Shown: positions 25,915 to 35,988 of the stretch, one piece after another
Numbering within the stretch: the stretch's first letter is position 1
How the letters are laid out: each line of letters starts with the position of its first letter
NCBI GenBank assembly: GCA_963744115.1
Contig: CAVUSI010000002.1
Span: forward strand, 715,384-779,383
DNA: 64,000 bases
Direction of reading: 5' to 3'
Source of the DNA: Chersky-267 sp963744115
GTDB taxonomy: Bacteria > Chloroflexota > Limnocylindria > Limnocylindrales > CSP1-4
Made by a program: the position numbers and the translations under genes
The notes under the pieces: generated by a model
What the model was told of the DNA's origin: nothing
Seen by the model: the letters and a program-made list of their open reading frames with translations, nothing else
Databases searched by the model: none

Positions 25915-26868
25915 TGCCGGAGTCCGCGGCCGGCGTCACGGTCAACCGGCTCTGCGCGTCCGGGCTGGCCGCCGTCGTCGGCGCCTGCCATGCGGTGATC
26001 GCGGGCGACGGCGACCTCTTCGTCGCGGGCGGCGAGGAGTCGATGAGCCGCGCGCCGTTCGTGACGCCGAAGGCCGAGAAGCCGTTCGCGCGCGGCGACC
26101 GGCCGCTCTACGACACGACGCTCGGCTGGCGCTTCACGAACCCGAAGCTCGTCGGAGCTGTTCCCGCCGGAGTCGATGGGCGAGACCGGCGAGAACGTCG
26201 CCGAGCGCTGGGGCGTCTCGCGCGAGGATCAGGACGCGTTCGCGCTCGCAGTCGCAGCAGCGCTGGGCGGCCGCCGACGAGGCGGGCCGCTTCGCCGACG
26301 AGCTCGTCCCGGTCGGCGACGTGACGCGCGACGAGCATCCGCGGCCCGACACGACGCCGAGAAGCTCGCCGCGCTCAAGCCCGCGTTCCGCGCGGGCGGC
26401 ACGGTCACCGCCGGCAACGCGTCCGGGATCAACGACGGCGCCGCGGCGCTCGTGATCGCGTCGGAGGAGAAGGCGCGCGAGCTCGGCGTCGAGCCGCTCG
26501 GCACGTTCGTCGGCAGCGCGGTCGCCGGCGTCGACCCGCGCGTGATGGGCATCGGGCCGATCCCCGCCGTGCGCAAGCTGCTCGACGCGCACGCGGCGTC
26601 GACGTCGGCGCAGATCGACCTCGTCGAGCTGAACGAGGCGTTCGCGTCGCAGAGCCTCGCCGTCGATCCGCGAGCTCGGCCTCGACCCGGAGAAGGTGAA
26701 CGTCAACGGCGGCGCGATCGCGCTCGGCCACCCGCTCGGCATGAGCGGCGCGCGCCTCGTCGTCTCGCTCCTGCACGAGCTCCGCCGCCGCGGCGGCCGC
26801 TACGGCCTCGCGACGCTGTGCGTCGGCGTCGGCCAGGGCCAGGCGGCGCTGTTCGAGCGCTCGGCTAG
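25914..26868 (+). pseudogene. Acetyl-CoA acyltransferase (thiolase), N-terminally truncated and frameshifted
   Basis: From LPESAAGVTVNRLCASGL (nucleophile Cys) onward, a thiolase can be followed through four frame changes (about 26,150, 26,255, 26,355 and 26,670). Landmarks are GGEESMSRAPFV, MGETGENVAERWGVSREDQD, AGNASGINDGAAAL, LNEAFASQSLAV, NGGAIALGHPLGMSGAR (catalytic His) and LCVGVGQGQAALFE (second Cys). It would cleave 3-ketoacyl-CoA in fatty-acid or aromatic-acid degradation. The first ~80 residues are missing at the segment join. All core catalytic residues present suggest a functional gene in the source genome. Confidence 0.85.
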
Positions 26869-27106
26869 CCGACGGGCGGGCGGATGTAGATCACGCCCTC
26901 GTGCTCGATCGGCACGAACGGCGCGCCGACGCTGAAGACGACGCCCTCGACCTGGTGGAAGACGCTCGCCGCCTCGCCTCGCCGACGGGGACGACGATGC
27001 CGACCTCGTCCTCCGGCTCGGCGTCGAGGCCCTCGTCGCGCAGCGCCTCGAGCAGCCGGTCGCGATCGGGGATGCGCGCGGCCTCGACCTGGATCGTGCT
27101 CGACAT
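26865..27106 (-). CDS. Small conserved-looking protein, frameshifted
   Basis: Starting at ATG 27106 the protein reads IPDRDRLLEALRDEGLDAEP and EVGIVVPVGEARR. After a break near 26,985 it continues VFSVGAPFVPIEHEGVIYIRPPVG to a TAG at 26865, for about 79 residues. No family is recognised. It converges on the thiolase, with the two stops interlocking. Confidence 0.5.
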
Positions 27107-27196
27107 CGTCCGTCTCCTCTCGTCGGCTTCGGATCCGAAATCTACCGTCCGAATCCAGCGCCGGCCCGGCGCGACAAACGCGCTAAGTTCCGCGCG

Positions 27197-28674
27197 ATGG
27201 CGGTCGACGGCGGGCAGGAGTACGGGCTCTTCATCGGCGGCGAGGTCGTCGAGCCCGCCTCGGGCGAGATCCGCGACCTCGCTCGAGCCGGCGACCGGCG
27301 AGCCGCTCGGCCCGCGCGGCGATGGCCGGCGAGGCCGACGTCGACCGCGCCGTCGAGGCCGCCCGCGCCGCGCTCGACGGCCCGTGGGGCAAGACGCCGC
27401 CGAACGAGCGCGCGCGGCTCCTGCACGCGCTCGCCGACGCGATCGTCGCGAACCGCAAGGAGCTCGCCGAGCTCGAGTCGCGCAACGTCGGCAAGGCGAT
27501 CTCCTCGGTCAAGGCCGAGGTCGCCGGCGCCGTCGAGAACTTCCGCTTCTTCGCCTCCGTCGTCGGCTCGATCGCCGGCCGCTCGAATCCGATCGGCGGC
27601 TCGCTGCTCAGCTACACGCTGAAGGAGCCGGTCGGCGTCTGCGCGCAGATCGTGCCGTGGAACTACCCGCTGCTCATGTCCGTCTGGAAGCTCTCGCCGG
27701 CGCTCGCGGCCGGCTGCGCCGTCGTCCTCAAGCCCGATCCGCAGACGCCGCTCAGCGTGCTGCGGATCGCCGAGCTCGCGACCGAGGTCGGCTTCCCCGC
27801 CGGCGCGATCAACATCGTCCCGGCCGACGGCCCGACGACCGGCTCGTACCTCGTCCAGCATCCCGGCGTCGACAAGGTCGCGTTCACCGGCTCGACGCGC
27901 GACGGGCGAGCGAGATCATGCGGCTCTGCTCCGACCCGATCAAGCGGCTCACGCTCGAGCTCGGCGGCAAGAGCCCGAACCTCGTCTTCGCCGACGCGAA
28001 CCTCGACGACGCGATCCCGAGCTCGGTCTGGTCGATCTACTACGCCGCCGGCCAGAGCTGCGAGGCGCGCTCGCGCGTGCTCGTCGAGGCGTCGATCTAC
28101 GACGACTTCGTCGCGCGCTTCGCCGAGGCGCGCGAAGCAGCTCAAGGTCGGCGACCCGCTCGACGCCGAGACGCAGGTCGGCTCGCTCATCTCGACCGCG
28201 CACCGCGACCGCGTGCACGGCTTCGTCGAGCAGGGCCGCGAGGAGGGCGCCGAGGTCGTCGCCGGCGGCGAGGCCGGCGACGGCGCGGGCGCCTTCTATC
28301 TCCCGACCGTGCTCGCCGGCGTCGACAACGCGATGACCGTCGCGCAGGAGGAGATCTTCGGCCCGGTCGTGACCGCGATCCCGTTCGAGGACGAGAAGGA
28401 CGCGATCCGGATCGCGAACGACGTCCGGTACGGCCTCTTCGCGACGGTCTGGACGGGCGACCCGGCGCGCGGCCACCGCGTCGCGCGCGCGATCAAGTCC
28501 GGGATGGTCGGGATCAACATGCCGTTCACCGCGTTCCCCGGGATCCCGTTCGGCGGCTACAAGCAGTCGGGCTTCGGCCGCGAGCTGTCGATCGACACGC
28601 TCGACCTCTATCTCGAGACGAAGGGCGTGCTCTTCTCGACGAGCCCGAAGCCCTTCAATCCGTTCGGGCTCTGA
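27197..28674 (+). pseudogene. NAD(P)-dependent aldehyde dehydrogenase, frameshifted
   Basis: ATG 27197 starts GGQEYGLFIGGEVVEPASGE; at least four frame changes (27,275, 27,310, 27,905, 28,140) are needed to read it through. Key parts are QIVPWNYPLLMSVWKLSPALAAG, LTLELGGKSPNLVF (general-base Glu), YYAAGQSCEARSRV (catalytic Cys), EEIFGPVVTAIPFEDE and GGYKQSGFGRELS. It has the usual ~490 residues. It oxidises an aldehyde to the acid; neighbours suggest catabolism. The final codons overlap the next gene. Confidence 0.88.
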
Positions 28675-29932
28675 GCGCCACCGGCCGGACGATCGTCTTC
28701 TTCCCGGAGGGCGCGTTCGGTCCCACGAACAACTGCGTGGGCATCGGCGACGTCCTGCGCAGGCGCGGCCACCGGGTCGTGTTCATCGTGGAGGAGTCGT
28801 TCGCCGGCACGCTCGAGGCGAAGGGCTTCGAGGAGCGGACGATGCGGCTCGGCCGCGCCGCCCGACGGAGCCCGAGGAGCCGGGCCAGTTCTGGAAGGAC
28901 TTCATCCGCGACACGGCGCCCGTCTTCCGCAAGAGCACCTTCGAGCAGCTCGGCGAGTTCATCGCGCCCGACCTGGCAGGCGCTCGTGGACGGCGCGCGC
29001 TACGTCGACGACCGCGCTCGCCGAGATCTTCGCGGAGGTCGCGCCCGACGTCGTGGTCGAGGACAACGTCGTCGGCTTCCCCGCGATCCCGGCGAGCGGC
29101 CGGCCATGGGTGCGGATCGTCTCGTGCAACCCGCTCGAGGTGAAGGATCCGGCGCTGCCGCCGACGTTCTCGGGGCTTGCCGCTCGACGACCGCTCGAGT
29201 GGGAGGCGTTCCGGGACGAGTACGCCCGGCAGGTGGGCGAGCTCCAGGAGTCCTTCTCCGAGTTCTGCGTCGAGCGCGGCGCGCCGGCGCTCCCCGAGCT
29301 CGAGCTGATCCACGAGTCGCCGTGGCTCAACCTGACGCTCTATCCCGACGAGCTCGACTATCCGCGCAGCCGTCCGCTCGGGCCGGCGTGGCGGAACCTC
29401 GCAGACCAGCGTGCGCGCGACGGACGCGCCGTGGTCGCCGCCGGAGCGCGACGGCCGCGCGCTCGTCTATCTCAGCCTCGGCTCGCTCGGCTCCGCCGAC
29501 GTGTCGCTGATGCAGCGGCTCGTCGCCGAGCTCGCCGACACGCCTCACCGGTACATCGTGAGCACGGGGCCGCAGCACGCCGAGTACGAGCTCGCCGAGA
29601 ACATGGTCGGCGAGGAGTTCCTGCCGCAGACCTCCGTCCTGCCGCACGTCGACGCCGTGATCACGCACGGCGGCAACAACACGACGACCGAGTGCATGTG
29701 GTTCGGCAAGCCGATGCTCGTGCTGCCGATCTTCTGGGACCAGCACGACAACGCGCAGCGCGTCCACGAGACGGGCTTCGGGATCAGGCTCCCGACCTAC
29801 GACTTCGAGGATGGCGAGCTCGCGGCGACGCTCGACCGCGTGCTCGCGGACGAGGCCCTGCGCGCGCGGTGCGCCGCGGCCGGCGAACGGCTGCGCGCAG
29901 CTTCCCGGGACGGTGGCTCGCCGCCGACCTGA
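28671..29932 (+). pseudogene. UDP-glycosyltransferase (MGT-like, GT1), frameshifted
   Basis: The frame opens at the ALDH stop with TIVFFPEGAFGPTNNCVGIGDVLRRRGHRVVFIVEE. After several single-base breaks it reaches the GT1 donor-binding block ITHGGNNTTTECMWFGKPMLVLPIFWDQHDNAQR. It transfers a sugar from a nucleotide donor to a small hydrophobic acceptor. No standard start codon is visible in the frame at its beginning; CTG 28671 overlaps the upstream TGA. The last residues are disturbed too, so the end may lie some 20 bases further on. Confidence 0.82.
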
Positions 29933-29943
29933 TCGAGGCGTCG

Positions 29944-30392
29944 CTACTTCTTGAGCGAGAGCGCGGCCCCGGCCGCGAGCAGCGCGATCCCGAGCACGCG
30001 CGGCCAGTGCAGCGCGATCCGGTCCGAGCCGAGCAGGCCCCAGCGGTCGATCGCCGCGCCCATCGACGAGCTGCCCGGCGATGAGGATCCCGACGGTCGC
30101 CGCGACGCCGATGCGCGGGCCGGCGTAGGTGACCGTGAAGACGATGAGCCCGCCCATCAGGCCGCCGAGCAGCATCCACCAGGGCTGGTGGAAGGCGTCC
30201 CTGAATCCGCCGAGGCTCTGGTGCGCGAGCGCGAGGATCGATGACCGCGAGCACCGCGGTCAGCGTGGTCCCGAACGCGACCGCCTCGAGCACGCCGATG
30301 CGCTCGCCGAGCCGCGACTGGAGCGCGACCTGGATCGAGCCCGCGAGACCGGCGGCGATCGCCAGCACCGTCGCGATAGCACTCCCGGACAC
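29944..30392 (-). pseudogene. DMT-family transporter (YdcZ/DUF606), frameshifted
   Basis: The N-terminus (ATG 30392) reads ATVLAIAAGLAGSIQVALQSRLGERIG, a DUF606 opening with a membrane helix and the conserved NxxLG-like motif. It continues in another frame with PWWMLLGGLMGGLIVFTVTYAGPRIGVAATVGILIAGQL and ends in ALSLKK. The full protein would be about 148 residues with four to five helices, as in half-size EamA-like transporters. The substrate is unknown. Confidence 0.78.
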
Positions 30393-30419
30393 GGCCGGGA
30401 ACGCTACAGCCCGGGGTCG

Positions 30420-32332
30420 TCAGCGCCCGACCTGCGCGAGGTACTCCTCGAGGTTGCGCGGGTCGGGCGTCAGCCGCCTGCGGACCGGCGGCTCGCCGGT
30501 CACGGGCTGGTAGCCGGCGAACTCGGAGTCGATCACGCCCTCGCCGCCGGTGAGGCCCGGCGAGCTGGCGCCGCAGCTCCTGGACGCGCGACGCGGGCAG
30601 GGTCGCCTCGAGCACCGACAGCTCGCCGCGCGCCGAGGGCGTCGTGGCTCCGGCGCCGAGACGGCCGAGGGCGGCGAGCATCGGGCCGATCGCCTCGGTC
30701 GGCACTTCGGCCGCGATCCGGAAGACCGGCTCGCACACCGCCGTGCCGGCGTGCGCGAGCGCCTGCATGAGCACGAGCGGCGTCAGCCTCTTCATGTCGC
30801 GGGTGGTGGGCATCGGCCCGCGCCGCGACGGCGGGCCGTCGGCGAGGCTGTACGCGATCTTCGTCACGGTCACCACGCAGTCGGTGACCTGCCAGCCGTA
30901 GAGACCCTCGGTCGAGCGCGAGCCGGACGTACTCGCCCATGTGCTGCGCGAAGGCGTCGAAGGTCTTGAAGGTGTAGAGCGGCGCGTCGCGCGGGTCGAT
31001 GCCGGGAGCGGCGACCACCTCGATCCCCGAGCCCGGCGCCGCCGGCTCGACGCGCAGGCCGAGGTCGGCGTGGAACGGGTTCGTCGGCGTGTTGAGGATC
31101 TCGACCGCCTCGCCGCGTCCCGATCGGCCGCTCGACGCAGATCGTCGTCGTCTCGCGGAACGCGACCTCGAGGCCGTACTCGTCCGCGAGCGTCGCCTCG
31201 ATCACCTCCCGCTGCACCTCGCCGTAGAGCGAGACCGAGATCTCCGCCCGCGTGTCGTCCTGGCGGACGTCGATCAGCGGGTCCTGCTCGGCGAGCTGCC
31301 CGAGCGCGACGCGCAGGCGCTGGCCGTCCGCGGGGTCGACCGGCTCGACGACCGACTCGAACGTCGGCGGAGCGAAGTGATGGTCGACGTCGCGGCGCGG
31401 CTCGCCGAGCCAGTCGCCGATCTGGATCTCCGCGAGGCCCCAGAGCTTCGCGATCTCGCCCGCGTGCACCGCGTCCCGCTGTACGGCGTCGCCGTCCGCG
31501 AAGACGCGGACCGCGGTCACCTTGCCGGCGTCGAAGCGGTCGCGGACGCGTCACGGCTCCCGAGAAGAGCCGCGTGTACGCGATCCGGTGGCCCTCGGGT
31601 CGCGCTCGATCTTGAAGACGCGGGCCGAGAGCGGTCCGTCGCCGTCCCCGGCCTGCGCCGGCAGGAGCTGCGCGATCCCGCTCCATCACCTCATCGACGC
31701 CGGCGCCGGTGAGCGCCGAGCCGAAGAAGACGGGATGCAACGTTCCCGCCCGTGCCCGCTCGGCGAGGTCGCCGTCGGCGGTCCCGAACGAGGCGAACGA
31801 GGCGGCTCGCGCCCGAGCTCGTCCGCCGAGCCCATCGGCACGACGTCGGGCGTCAGGCGCTGCTCGATCTCGTCGAGCACGCGCTCGGGGTCGGCGCCGA
31901 CGCGGTCGATCTTGTTCACGAAGAGCAGCGTCGGCACCTCGCAGCCGCTGCAGCGCGCGCATCAGGATCCGCGTCTGCGGCTGCACGCCTTCGACCGCCG
32001 AGACGCACGAGCACGCAGCCGTCGAGCACGCTCAGCACGCGCTCGACCTCGGCGATGAAGTCCGGGTGGCCGGGCGTGTCGATCAGGTTGACGGTCACGT
32101 CGTCGATCGGGAACGAGACGACGGCGGACTTGATCGTGATGCCGCGCTGCTGCTCGAGCGCGAGCGAGTCGGTCTGCGTCGTCCCCTTGTCGACGCTGCC
32201 GACCTCGTCGATCACGCCGGCCGCGTACAGCAGCCGTTCGGTGAGAGTTGTCTTACCGGCGTCTACATGCGCCAGGATTCCCAAGTTCAGCAGTTCTGCG
32301 AAGCACGCGTCCATACCCTCCAAGTAGGTCAT
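30420..32332 (-). pseudogene. TetM/OtrA-like ribosomal protection GTPase, frameshifted
   Basis: The N-terminus carries the translational GTPase motifs NLGILAHVDAGKTTLTERLLYAAG (G1), QRGITIKSAVVSF (G2), NLIDTPGHPDF (G3) and LLFVNKIDR (G4). TTQTDSLALEQQRGITI is diagnostic of TetM-like proteins. The C-terminal end EYLAQVGR is followed by TGA at 30420. About 635 residues fits TetM. At least five single-base breaks occur. Actinobacterial homologs exist outside resistance contexts, so tetracycline resistance is plausible but not shown. Start ATG 32332 or 32314. Confidence 0.85.
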
Positions 32333-32425
32333 CGCGGCCTTTTCGATGGCAATGAACGGTGCGCGCACGCCGCCTCCTTCGGGTTGCTCGCAGTGGCGCT
32401 TGCGAAAGAGAGAATAGTCGGCGCG

Positions 32426-33634
32426 ATGCCGATCTTCCAGCCCGAGCTCGAGACGCTGCCGCGGCCGGAGCTCGAGCGGTTGCAACGCGAGCGCCTGCGG
32501 GAGAGGTTCGGCGTCGAGCCCGAGGCGCTCCCTGAGCTGCCCTTCCGCGTCAAGTCGGAGCTGAGGGACGCGTATCCGTTCGGGCTGCTGCAGGTGCCGC
32601 TCGCGGAGTGCGTCCGGATCCACGCTTCGTCGGGAACGCGCGGGAAGGCGACGATCGTCGCGTACACCCGGAACGACCTCGCGGCCTGGGCGGACTGCTG
32701 CGCGCGGGCGCTTGCTGCGGCCGGAGCCGGTCCGGGCACGGTCGTCCACGTCGCGTACGGCTACGGCCTCTTCACCGGCGGCCTCGGTCTCCACTACGGC
32801 GCCGAGCGGCTCGGCTGCACGGTCGTTCCTGCCTCCGGCGGGAACACGCCGCGCCAGGCGCAGCTGCTCGAGGACCTCGGCGCCGAGATCCTCTGCTGCA
32901 CGCCGAGCTACGCGCTCGCGATCGCCGACCACGTCTCCGAGCTTGCGCGCCTCAACCTCAGCGCCGGCGTCTTCGGCGCCGAGCCGTGGACGGAGGGACT
33001 GCGCGAGGCGATCGAGGCCGCGCTCGAGCTGACGGCCGTCGACATCTACGGCCTGTCGGAGGTGATGGGGCCGGGCGTCTCGTCGGAGTGCGTCGAGGGG
33101 CGCGACGGCGCGCACGTGAACGAGGACCACTTCCTCGTCGAGGTGATCGATCCGGCAGTCGGGCCGAGCCGCTGCCGGACGGCGAGGTCGGCGAGCTCGT
33201 CTTCACGACGCTGACGAAGGAGGCTTTGCCGCTGCTCCGCTACCGCACCGGCGACCTCGCCTCGGTCGACACGCGAGCCGTGCGCCTGCGGCCGCACGTT
33301 CGCGCGGATGTCGCGCGTCGTCGGCCGGACCGACGACATGCTGATCATCCGCGGCGTCAACGTCTTTCCGAGCGAGATCGAGCGGGCGCTGCTCGCGATC
33401 CCGGAGCTGGCGCCGCATTACCAGCTCGTCGTCGAGCGTCCCGGGCACCTCGACGAGCTGACCGTGGAAGCCGAGCTGCGCGAGCGCGAGCCCGGCGGCG
33501 AGAGGCTCGAGGCGTTCGTCGCCGAGCGGCTCGGGCGCGCGCTCGGGCTGACCGCGCGCGTGCGACTCGGCCCGCCCGGCAGCGTCCCGCGCAGCGAGGG
33601 CAAGGCCCTGCGGGTCCTCGATCGCCGGGCGTAA
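32426..33634 (+). pseudogene. Phenylacetate-CoA ligase-like AMP-forming enzyme, frameshifted near the C-terminus
   Basis: ATG 32426 gives about 400 residues. The N-terminal 265 are in one frame: PFRVKSELRDAYPFGLL, then IHASSGTRGKATIVAYT (ATP-binding P-loop), VDIYGLSEVMGPG and HVNEDHFLVEVIDP. Breaks near 33,165 and 33,290 precede the C-terminal lid VGRTDDMLIIRGVNVFPSEIE. The match is to PaaK-type ligases, which activate phenylacetate or a related aryl acid with CoA. The nearby EthD and enoyl-CoA hydratase genes fit an aromatic-acid route. Confidence 0.87.
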
Positions 33635-33666
33635 CCGCGAGCGTTGATCTTTCGTTCAAGCGTCGG

Positions 33667-33816
33667 ATGAGCGAGCAGCACGACGCGAACCCGAACGAGA
33701 TCGACGGCTGGCCGCTGCCGTCGCGGGACGTCCTCCGGGAGCTAGACCCTCCCGTCGTCGTCTGGTCGGAGTCCGATTCGGCTACGCCGCAGACTCATCG
33801 CTCTGCCAGAGGCTGA
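33667..33816 (+). CDS. Possible small acidic protein
   Basis: A 49-residue frame (MSEQHDANPNEIDGWPLPSRD and on) overlaps the 3' end of the convergent VOC gene. No ribosome binding site or homology is seen, and in this indel-rich stretch it may be the start of a broken larger gene. Confidence 0.25.
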   Translation: MSEQHDANPNEIDGWPLPSRDVLRELDPPVVVWSESDSATPQTHRSARG

Positions 33817-34139
33817 ACGCGTTCCCTTCGGTGTCCTTGCAGCCGGCGAACCAGCCGTAGTTCTGTACCGGCATCTTGTCCTCGGCCTCGCCGCCGAGCT
33901 CGCGCACCTTCGCGATGCGTCGCGTCGATGTCCTCGGTGTCGAAGTAGACGCGTAGCGGGCCTTTCTCGTCGGTCCCGACGATCGCGCCGCCCTGGTCGT
34001 CGCCGGTGCGGAACATCCGGTAGTCCATCTCCGGCGACATCGGAGGCCCGATCTCCCAGCCGAAGACGCCGCTGTAGAATCCCTGCGCGCGCTCCGAGTC
34101 CGCCGCGTTGATCTCGACGTGCACGAGCTTGCCTGCCAT
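33782..34139 (-). pseudogene. VOC-family protein, frameshifted
   Basis: From ATG 34139 the protein reads GKLVHVEINAADSERAQGFYSGVFGWEIG and LRVYFDTEDIDA. A break near 33,920 is followed by NYGWFAGCKDTEGNAFSLWQSDES to the stop at 33782. This is a 118-residue glyoxalase/extradiol-fold protein of the CFP32-like group. It is divergent from the EthD gene at 34194. Confidence 0.82.
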
Positions 34140-34193
34140 CGTTCCTCCCTCGCTGCCCGGTTATCGTCCTTCGCCAGCTACCGAAAGGAGTTT

Positions 34194-34475
34194 ATGTACC
34201 GGGTCGCAGTCCTCTACGAGCAGGAGCCGGACGCGGAGGCGTACGCGGAGCACGCGGAGCACTGTGCGCAGGTGCCGAACGGCGTCTTTCGCCACGGCAA
34301 GGTCACGGGCGCGCCGATGGGCGAGCCGGCGCACGCGTACTACGCCGAGTGGGAGTTCGCCGACGAGCAGGCGTTCCAGACGGCGATCCGCAGCGACGAG
34401 TTCATGGCGACGGGCAAGGACGCGTACAAGCGCGGCTTCCCGCAGCCGACGGTCGAGTTCGTCGAGCTCTCGTAA
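34194..34475 (+). CDS. EthD-domain protein
   Basis: AAAGGAG lies three bases before ATG 34194. The 93-residue protein MYRVAVLYEQEPDAEAYAEH with FMATGKDAYKRGFPQPTVEF is a typical small EthD-like ferredoxin-fold protein. Such proteins often accompany oxidative degradation of hydrophobic or aromatic compounds. It is intact and overlaps the next start (TAATG). Confidence 0.85.
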   Translation: MYRVAVLYEQEPDAEAYAEHAEHCAQVPNGVFRHGKVTGAPMGEPAHAYYAEWEFADEQAFQTAIRSDEFMATGKDAYKRGFPQPTVEFVELS

Positions 34476-35248
34476 TGGCGGAGGTCGAGATCGCGCGCGA
34501 CGGCGCCGTCCAGACGATCACGCTCAACCGGCCCGACAAGCTGAACGCGTTCACGCGCGCGGTGCACGACGGGCCTGCGCGCGGCGCTCGAGGAGGCGCG
34601 CGACCCGGACGGTGCGCGCGGTCGTCATCACCGGCGCCGGCCGCGGCTTCTCGGCCGGGCAGGATCTGACGGAGTTCGGCGAGGGCGGCGACGTCGGCGG
34701 CGATGCTGCGCGCGACGTACCACGTCAACATCCTCGCGATCCGCGCGCTCGAGAAGCCGGTGATCGCCGCGGTGAACGGCGTCTGCGCCGGCGCGGGGCT
34801 CTCGCTCGCGTGCGCGTGCGACATCCGCATCGCGTCCGACGCCGCGTTCTTCGTCCCCGGCTTCGTCGGGATCGGCCTGATCCCCGACTCCGGCGGCACG
34901 TACTTCATCCAGCGCCTGCTCGGGACGCCGCGCGCGTTCGAGTGGATGACCTCGAACCGGCGGCTGACGGCGGCGGAGGCGCACGCGTGGGGGCTCGTCT
35001 CCGAGGTCGTCGAGGCGGACGCGTTCGCGGCGCGGGTGGCGGAGCGCGCGGCCGAGCTCGCCGCCGGCGCCGACGCGCGCGATCGCGCTGACGAAGCGGC
35101 TGTTCGACGACGCCGGCGACGTCGACGCTCGAGGAGCAGCTCGAGCGCGAGGCGCGAGCTGCAGGCCGAGGCGGCGCAGACCGAGGACTTCCGCGAGGGC
35201 GTCGCCGCGTTCGTCGAGAAGCGCGCGCCCGACTTCAGCGGCCGCTAG
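34475..35248 (+). pseudogene. Enoyl-CoA hydratase/isomerase (PaaG-like), frameshifted
   Basis: The ATG overlaps the EthD stop. Readable parts are AVQTITLNRPDKLNAF, GFSAGQDLTEFGEGG (oxyanion hole), PVIAAVNGVCAGAGLSLACACDIRIASD (second oxyanion hole) and PDSGGTYFIQRLLGTPRAFEW. Breaks occur at about 34,570, 34,605, 34,700 and 35,080. About 257 residues is the crotonase norm. The pairing with a phenylacetate-CoA ligase-like gene suggests ring-cleavage or beta-oxidation chemistry. Confidence 0.87.
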
Positions 35249-35469
35249 CTGAGCAGCGACGAGCGATCGATCTCGCCCTCGCCGGGGAAGCGGCGCTCGG
35301 CGTGCTTCGAGAAGACGAGCTCGCCGTCGCGCGATCGACGTCGAACTGGCCCTTGCCGCCCGGGATCGCGCTGCGCGTCGACTCCACGCTCGCGAAGCAT
35401 GGCCACGAGACTCGCGGCCCGTGGGTCGTAGCCGCTTCAGGTCGGGCAGTAGAGGATCTCGACCCCCAC
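35245..35469 (-). CDS. SelT/SelW/SelH (Rdx) family protein with in-frame TGA at the redox site: candidate selenoprotein
   Basis: GTG 35469 opens VGVEILYCPT, then TGA at 35439-35437, then SGYDPRAASLVAMLRERGVDAQ. After two small insertions the family signature continues as IPGGKGQFDV and DGELVFSKHAERRFPGEGEI to TAG at 35245. The Rdx fold has a redox CxxC or CxxU exactly here, and the TGA occupies the second Cys/Sec position. Reading through gives a normal-size protein of about 73 residues. Two other readings remain. Removing the three bases AAG would give CPTCGYDPRA, a normal CxxC protein, and the sequence is insertion-prone. A genuine nonsense mutation is also possible. It lies 30 bases after the cyclic-nucleotide-binding gene on the same strand. 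Confidence 0.6.
35401..35433 (-). promoter_or_regulatory. Hairpin just after the TGA, SECIS-like position
   Basis: GGCTACGA (35433-35426) can pair with TCGTGGCC (35408-35401) over eight pairs including one G-U, with a 17-base loop, starting three bases after the TGA. Bacterial SECIS elements sit immediately downstream of UGA, but loop identity cannot be judged by eye. Confidence 0.3.
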
Positions 35470-35498
35470 GGGAGAGACCCTACCGAGAGCGTCGGGCG

Positions 35499-35901
35499 CT
35501 ACGCGGCCTGCGCGGTCTCGCGGAGAGCCGTCTCGATCCGCTCGGCGATCTCCGGATACTCCTGCTGCAGCCGCCGGAACTCCGTCCCGAAGAGGACGAG
35601 CACCTGCGACGGCGAGGTGGTCGTGACCGTCGCGGTCCGCCGCCCGTCGCCGAGGATCGCGAGCTCGCCGAAGAAGTCGCCGGCGCCGAGCGTCCGCACC
35701 TCGCTCGCCGTCGACCGTGACGGTCGCGGTGCCGTCGCGGAGGACGAAGAACTCGTAGCCGGACGCGCCTTCGCCGGTGAGGTTGACGCCGGCGCTGACC
35801 TCCTGGAGCTCGAACCACGGCGCGATCGCCGCCCGCTCGTCCGGCTCGAGCGACTCGAAGAGCGGGATGCCGGCGAGGTCGTCTGCGGTGGCGGCGGGCA
35901 T
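35499..35901 (-). pseudogene. Cyclic nucleotide-binding domain protein 1, frameshifted
   Basis: ATG 35901 reads LAGIPLFESLEPDERAAIAPW and GASGYEFFVLRDGTATVTVDGE. After a break near 35,700 it continues RTLGAGDFFGELAILGDGRRTATV (phosphate-binding cassette-like GELAIL, with R) and ends at 35499. It is a stand-alone cNMP-binding domain of about 133 residues with no HTH, so it may be a regulatory subunit. The candidate Rdx gene follows 30 bases downstream. Confidence 0.82.
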
Positions 35902-35988
35902 CGCGCCGCTGACCCTACCCGCGGCGCGGCGGCGGCTTCCAGGCCTCGTCACCGGATCGTCACCATCGGCGGTGCGATACTCGGCGCC

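Noticed and set aside
26901..29510. An 869-codon plus-strand frame taken as one protein
   Set aside because: It only crosses pieces of the ALDH and glycosyltransferase frames; the real genes change frame inside it.
25914..35248. Real pseudogenes or programmed frameshifts in all segment B genes
   Set aside because: The number of breaks and their presence in almost every gene, mostly as single extra bases, indicates sequence error.
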